From Trematomus loennbergii (lineage: Eukaryota; Chordata; Actinopteri; Perciformes; Nototheniidae), in NCBI GenBank assembly GCA_012861695.1, contig JAAOOA010000016.1:26473531-26537530 (forward strand): a stretch of DNA of 64,000 nt, written 5' to 3'. Positions 58,747-64,000 of this stretch are shown here, piece after piece. A program made the translations under genes and the position numbers. The notes under the pieces are model-generated. The model made no database searches. It saw nothing but the letters and a program-made list of their open reading frames with translations, and was not told the DNA's origin. Every line of letters starts with the position of its first letter. Position 1 is the stretch's first letter.

Positions 58747-59051
58747 TTAAAGGTCCCCATGTATACGGTTTTTCATCAATATATTATAGGTCTCAGATAT
58801 ATACAAAACATGTCTCTGATTGGCTGAAACACAAAACAGATCATTGCAGCATCCCATAATCCCCTCTGTTTCAGCCCTGTTTCCAAAGAGCTGATTCTCT
58901 GTCTGTTACTTTAGATGAAAATAAGGAGCCCCTCCCCACGCCCCTCTGAGAGAGATTTGGTTAAAAAGAACACAGTGGTGCTCTAGGAGGAGATTCAGGT
59001 GTTAAGGTGTGGGGGGGGGGTTACCTTGGTTGGTGATTGGCTAATGGTTAC

Positions 59052-59700
59052 TGTTACGGCTGCTGTTTCTGTCTGCTCGTTAACCTGTCTGAGATTGTTT
59101 GCAGCTGTGTAATATGTAAATGAGCTGTGTGGTTGCCCCAATGTCGTTGGCTGTCATCTCCTGGTCCTCCTCCGAAGACGCTGATTGGAGCACGCCGGGC
59201 CCGACGCTCTCCAATCCCCGTGCAATCCCAGAGCACACCTTCCGGAGATGACTACAAAGCCTGGGGACAATTATCACTCGGGAGGCTCTGCTGCAATCAG
59301 ACGCCTCACACATATTGCTCCTGTGTCGTGGACACTTCAGTTGAGCTATAGCCTGTGTTTGACATTTGTAATCCGTGTTTAGTATTGTGTGTTTAGCGTG
59401 TTTATATGTGTGCTTAGAGTAGCGTGTGTTTAGTTTATATTGTTAGCTGCGTTTTCCTGCAGCCTCCTTCCAATAGAGATAATTGGAAGAGACCTCAGGT
59501 GTCTTAATTAGGCTCATTTTCAAGAGTCCTCCTGTTACCAGCAGTAGAACTGCGCCCTTTTGGCTTCTTTGTTTGGCTTAGGCTTCTTTTGACCTCATTT
59601 TGTTGTGCACCTTTGTTGTTGCTCATTAAATCCTATTATAATTACTTACCAAATCCATCTGGTATATGTTATCTTACTCATCCCTAGTGGGTTCGTAACA
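59052..59700. mobile_element. Gypsy-like solo LTR
   Basis: A 649-bp insert starts TGTTACGGCTGCTG and ends GTTCGTAACA, with inverted TGTTAC/GTAACA ends. It is flanked by the perfect 5-bp duplication GTTAC (59047-59051 and 59701-59705). No primer-binding site, gag or pol lies between, so it is one LTR left after recombination. The TGTTACGG...GTAACA form is usual for fish Ty3/Gypsy LTRs. An ATTAAA polyadenylation-like signal is near 59625. Confidence 0.85.
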
Positions 59701-59843
59701 GTTACACAAGACAAAACATTGTTATGACATCATAAAGTGGCCAAAATCTGATCAGCTCATTTTCAGACAGGTTTTTATATAAATTGATCAGGACAAAAAG
59801 AGAGAGAATCTTTTTTCCTGAAACTTTCAGAGTCTCTTTACAC

Positions 59844-60028
59844 AGAGGGGACACATGTTGATGTAGAAGAGACATGAAGAAGAGGGGACACATATTGATG
59901 TAGAAGAGACATGAAGAAGAGGGGACACATGTTGATGTAGAAGAGACATGAAGAAGAGGGGACACATGTTGATGTAGAAGAGACATAAAGAAGAGGGGAC
60001 ACATGTTGATGTAGAAGAGACATGAAGA
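59844..60028 (-). repeat. 37-bp minisatellite, 5 units
   Basis: Units AGAGGGGACACATGTTGATG then TAGAAGAGACATGAAGA start at 59844, 59881, 59918, 59955 and 59992. The repetitive LLHQHVSPL open frames come from this array. Confidence 0.95.
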
Positions 60029-60058
60029 AGTGGATTTTGCATAATAGGTGACCTTTAA

Positions 60059-61039
60059 ATCATGTTTTATAATTGTTTGTGTGATAGAGATTATGCAATG
60101 ATTGTAGTGTTTGTTGATTGTTATGTACCTGCCTAAGGACTGCATATGGAAATGAGCTATTAGCTAAAATCTGGCATAATTAATCTCTTCTCTTCTCTGA
60201 GATTAATGTATTTGTATGCATGGTCCTTGTTGAAATAAATACATAATAATATATCTTCATCGTTGACTTCTTCTATTGCTTTTGCTAAGGTAAACCAAGT
60301 CTGATCCACTGTGGATAAGCACCATTAAAGACAATCATGCTCTCCAGGAAAAATAACTAGTGAGAGTCATTGAGGTTCCTAGAGACCTCCGTCATTACCA
60401 GATGTGCCGGGGTTTTAATACGAACATCTGCACGATCAAGAGTCCAACAGATATTCAGCTCCTGAGGGACCAGAGGAGAGACAATGCTGTGCTACAGTAT
60501 TAATCCTCATTTTACAGATCAGTAGTTAAAAGTCTAATCATTTAAGATCCACCAAGCAGAAAGTATTGGATTACATTTCCAACATGACTCAGTGGTCGTT
60601 TTATTTCCATTAAAAGACCCCCTTATATTGTGGCTTTACAACTCATCGATGGACAAACTGTAAATACATTTAATACAAAAAATGTGTTCAAATAGTATGA
60701 GGATTATTTATTTATTTATTTCATACTGGCAAGAGGTACAAATAAAGGACAAGACAGTGTGATGAGATGATGATAGATCACAGAAAAATGAATATATAAT
60801 CATAATAACAATAACAAATGTGTAATAAAAATAATGTTTAAGAAAACTAATACTTCGAATAATAATCAATAATACATTAAAACCTATTTTGATAATAATT
60901 AGAATTGGCTGCGCAGAGGAAAGAAAAAAGAAGCTTAAATTCAGATAACTCCTTGATTGAGCCGTAAAAATAAGTATTTACCAAACACAATGATTATAAG
61001 TATTATCTGTAAACCATTTTAATTTTGAAACTCATTCAA
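60059..61039. other. no gene recognised
   Basis: AT-rich sequence with TTTA repeats at about 60707-60722. Nothing recognised. Confidence 0.5.
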
Positions 61040-61182
61040 AAGATGTAAGATGTATAATCTATATTGAGGGGATTTAGCCGACGTTGGATATTGTTCCACA
61101 ATCTTGCAACTTATGGCTGATAGAAACACAACTGCATCTTACAGTACTTGTGACATTTGTCTCTCTCCATTGTTTAACTTAA
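61040..61182 (+). repeat. direct repeat flanking a MITE, copy 1
   Basis: This stretch (TGGATATTGTTCCACAATC ... CCATTGTTTAACTT) aligns at roughly three quarters identity with 61885-62015, on the other side of the MITE. Confidence 0.6.
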
Positions 61183-61874
61183 AGGGGACCTATCATGCAA
61201 AATGCACTTTGTGATGTCTTTTATACATAAATATGTGTCCCCGGTGTGTCGGGGAACTCACGCAGCGTCAGAAAATAAAACCCTTTCTCTTTTCCTCCGT
61301 ACCCAAATCTTTAAAAAAACGGGTGTACAACGAGCGGATACAGATTCCATCCGAACTGACCTCAAATCGGCGGCGGACCCACAGAAAGTTGCTATCATAA
61401 ACAATGCCTGACGTGTTTTGGACATAATCTCATCTTTGTTTACATTACCAAGCATCGCTAACACTCAGAGCTAACCTGTACTGGAGAGCACATGTGTTTA
61501 AAAAGCAGGAAATAAAAAAAGGAACTCACCTTGTGATAAACCTGCAAGAGAAAAAGCATTTGAGCTCCATACTGTTTCAGAAATAATCCTTGACGTGGTT
61601 TAAACAGGATGGCGTTTTATCACAACCGAATTTACCTTTATCTCCGGTAGAATTCTGATCAGGCATTAGCTCCGCCTCCTCTTTTTTTTTTCTTCAAGAT
61701 AAGGACCCAAGATCCTTGTTTCTCTAACAGGGCTGCAATAGAGGGGTTTGAGCAGTATGAGGCATGGCTACAATGGGGGATCTGTTTGTATTTTGAAAAA
61801 AAAACTTCACAGACATGTTTTGTATAGGTATGGCCCTACAATATATTTTTCAAATATAGCATGATAGGTCCACT
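61183..61874 (+). mobile_element. TTAA MITE (AGGGGACC family), 692 bp
   Basis: TTAA (61179-61182 and 61875-61878) flanks AGGGGACCTATCATGC ... GCATGATAGGTCCACT. It is nearly the same length as 33598-34288 and collinear with it. Confidence 0.83.
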
Positions 61875-61884
61875 TTAAATCGGT

Positions 61885-62015
61885 GTAAAATTATATATTT
61901 ATTGAGAGGCTTAAGCCAATTTCGGGTATTGGTCCACAAGCGTGCAACAACATGGCAGATAGAGAAAAATAACGCATCTACAGTACATGACATGTTTCTT
62001 CCCCATTGTTTAACT
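61885..62015 (+). repeat. direct repeat flanking a MITE, copy 2
   Basis: Diverged copy of 61040-61182, ending CCATTGTTTAACTTGC. Confidence 0.6.
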
Positions 62016-63368
62016 TGCAAACGGCTCAAACTCTGCATTGCAAGTCGCCGCAGTTCACACGGTTCAAAGTTGACAAGACTTGACTTCAGTCATCAGAGGA
62101 AGCCAGACACCTGAATGCTGTTTCTCTCTCCGCTGGGAAGCTGCACACACCTCTGCTCCTCCGCTGCCTTTTACCAAAGTCTACAAAGACCTTGAAAGCC
62201 TTTTAACAAGTGAATAAAGGCAGAAAGTCTCACGTCTGTTTCTTTAAAGTTGAATGTGGGAGCGATGTCAGTCAGTCGGCGCCGTGCGACTTGTTCAGAA
62301 AGAGTGAGGGAGCGTGGGTGACATTTCTCTCTGTTCACTTCTGTTCACTCCTTTTCTCTCTCTCTGTGTCAATTCCCCCCTCCCTCAATCTGTTTCTCTT
62401 CCTCTGACTAAACCGGGGTGTGATGACTTTGTGACAGCCCGACCAAAAAGGCCCATTTTGAAGTTGAAATGTGGGGTGCTTGTTAAGTGGGGGGTCTTTG
62501 TGTGAAATGTGTGTGTTTCTGCATTGTGTGTGTACGTTTGTTAATGTGCGCTGCATACTAAGAGTGACAGGTGGTGGGCCGAGGGAGGGGTAGAGGAAGC
62601 ATATTTAAATATGACTGATGGCTTGATTGCCAAGGCTGGTGTAAACTATAGAAGATATAAAAAGCGTATATATATTCTTAACTTTCTTTTCTCGAGAACT
62701 TTTGTCTTTGACTATTTTCGGAGTCGTAGATTAGTCACCCAGACAGGAAGCTTTTGGAAAAGAATCAAAAACTTCAGGAAACAAACTAAGATGAAGGCAT
62801 GACAGCCAAATGGGAATAAAGCATGATGTATAGGAGGCTTTTGTTTAACTTTAATTGGTACTGTTTGTCATTCTTTAAAAGAAAAACACAAAAAAGTAGT
62901 GCCATGTTTTAAATCCACAACACTAGTACTTTAGGAAGCATATAATGATACTTAAGATACTGTGTGATAGCAACTAATTCACTACATATTTTACACTTAA
63001 CTTTTCCTAGCAATAAGTCAGAATGTAATCGCTCCCTATCATATAGTGTTATAACAATAACAAAAAAAGGACCAAAACTGATTTAGAAAACACTCCTTTC
63101 AAAGGCATGACTTTCAGCTTTACATGTTAAGTATGTGCCCCAGCATTAAGAAACTGCCAGACGCTAACTCGCATATTTAGGGCAATTTTACGAATTAAAA
63201 TATCTCCTGTCATTAGCATGATTAGCGTTAAAGCCTATATGGACAATATTTCAACAACAGCTTGGTCGATTTGGCTGAGTTTGAGAGTTTTTGAGGATGC
63301 TCAATCCATTTTAGACCTTTTCAAAATTCAAAATGACCGTTTAAACCTGAATGTGGCCATATTTTTAC
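62016..63368. other. no gene recognised
   Basis: Unique-looking sequence with a pyrimidine-rich patch at about 62325-62405. Nothing coding recognised. Confidence 0.5.
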
Positions 63369-63375
63369 TCCCTAA

Positions 63376-64000
63376 AGGCACGGACACACCAAGCCGATTA
63401 TCGGCGCCGGTGGGCGTCAGGCCGACGATGAGCGTCGACACGCCCTACTCAGATTGGTGTGTCCCGCACCGTTGGGTCTTTTCAGCTGTGCCGACGCCTT
63501 TTCGGCCGAAAACCTGCCGATTCACAAAGGCAGACGGCAAAATAAATCACTCTGATTGGCTGTTCAGCTAGCGAATCAGTGCATGAGAAGTGAAACGGAA
63601 GTGAGGGACCCAAACAAACTATTAAGAAGGCAAATCTGAGATTTCATTTAACTCCAGCTCTCGACACAGGTTCGGGAAAGCCCCATGAGCTTCTCGCTGT
63701 AGAGTGAAAATGGAACGCACACGCTATTTGTTGTTTGTTTATATCACGCAGTCTGTTCTTCTTCTCTCGGTTATCACGCAGTCTGTCTTCCGGTTGTTGC
63801 CTCTTTTGAATGACGAATACACACTACCGCCGCCTGCTGGTAAGGAGAGTTATTGCCACTCACGCATGCGCAGTTCGTACGTGCTTCTTGGCCGTCGGCT
63901 GAAGTCTTTGCGGTGTGTTCCAGTGCGACACATGGCCAAGACGCAGAGACGCGAGGCGACGCGACAGTCGGGGTCCGTCTGTGTCAGTTATTTGTTGTCA
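63376..64000. mobile_element. CpG-rich repeat (probable MITE), cut by the window end
   Basis: It starts abruptly with GGCACGGACACACCAAGCCG in AT-rich sequence and is CpG-rich throughout (GGCGCCGGTGGGCGTCAGG). It contains an NRF1-like CACGCATGCGCA near 63860. The matching complementary end GGTGTGTCCGTGCC is not reached. Class is inferred from its abrupt border and composition. Confidence 0.4.

Larger units (their letters stand above)
58751..60054 (-). mobile_element. TTAA MITE (AGGGGACC family), split by a Gypsy-like solo LTR
   Basis: TTAA (58747-58750 and 60055-60058) flanks the element. The left end is AGGTCCCCATGTATAC and the right end GCATAATAGGTGACCT. Sister of 19290-20179. It contains a 37-bp array near the right end. 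Confidence 0.82.

Noticed and set aside
59702..60145. Repetitive LLHQHVSPL frames
   Set aside because: They come from the 37-bp minisatellite and run into MITE ends.

Overview
The window looks like non-coding nuclear DNA from a teleost fish, probably a percomorph. The evidence is long (CA/TG)n microsatellites, Rex3-type non-LTR remnants with (ATGG)n tails, L2-like LINE tails, a tRNA-derived SINE, a Tc1 relic, hAT-type repeats with CAGAGGTGGG ends, and many short DNA transposons flanked by TTAA. I recognise no host exon, tRNA, rRNA or other RNA gene. Almost every long open frame is a translated microsatellite or minisatellite. The only protein-like segments come from transposable elements: Rex3 C-terminal pieces, an L2-type reverse transcriptase, a Tc1 transposase, two Myb/SANT-like fragments and a BED zinc-finger exon.

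Layout. 0-10 kb: a 335-bp repeat present twice at about 99% identity, a Myb/SANT remnant, a complete 1162-bp TTAA-flanked element (here called P1), and a (TG)74 array. 10-20 kb: a hAT MITE with a perfect 8-bp target duplication, a TTAA element with a 57-bp minisatellite, two other inverted-repeat MITEs, a truncated P1, and a long-TIR element nested in a TTAA element. 19-26 kb: a TTAA MITE split by a solo LTR, several CA/TG arrays, and a hAT element split by a TTAA MITE. 26-36 kb: a Rex3 3' end, a second full-length P1 copy, another 57-bp array element, another TTAA MITE and a chimeric hAT element. 36-48 kb: long-TIR copy 2, a SINE, a hAT element carrying 30 copies of a 36-bp repeat, a Tc1 relic broken by two later insertions, a Myb-containing MITE with a perfect 21-bp hairpin, and a 5'-truncated LINE. 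48-64 kb: IR-MITE copy 2, SINE copy 2, and a 3.8-kb composite in which a hAT element with a BED exon has been tandemly duplicated inside a 57-bp minisatellite. This is followed by a TTAA MITE split by a Gypsy-like solo LTR, another TTAA MITE, and the start of a CpG-rich repeat cut by the window end.

No genes act together here. The informative content is the nesting order and recombination history of the elements. The most unusual structure is the composite at 54345-58145. I see no evidence of a new functional system such as a defence locus, operon or CRISPR array.
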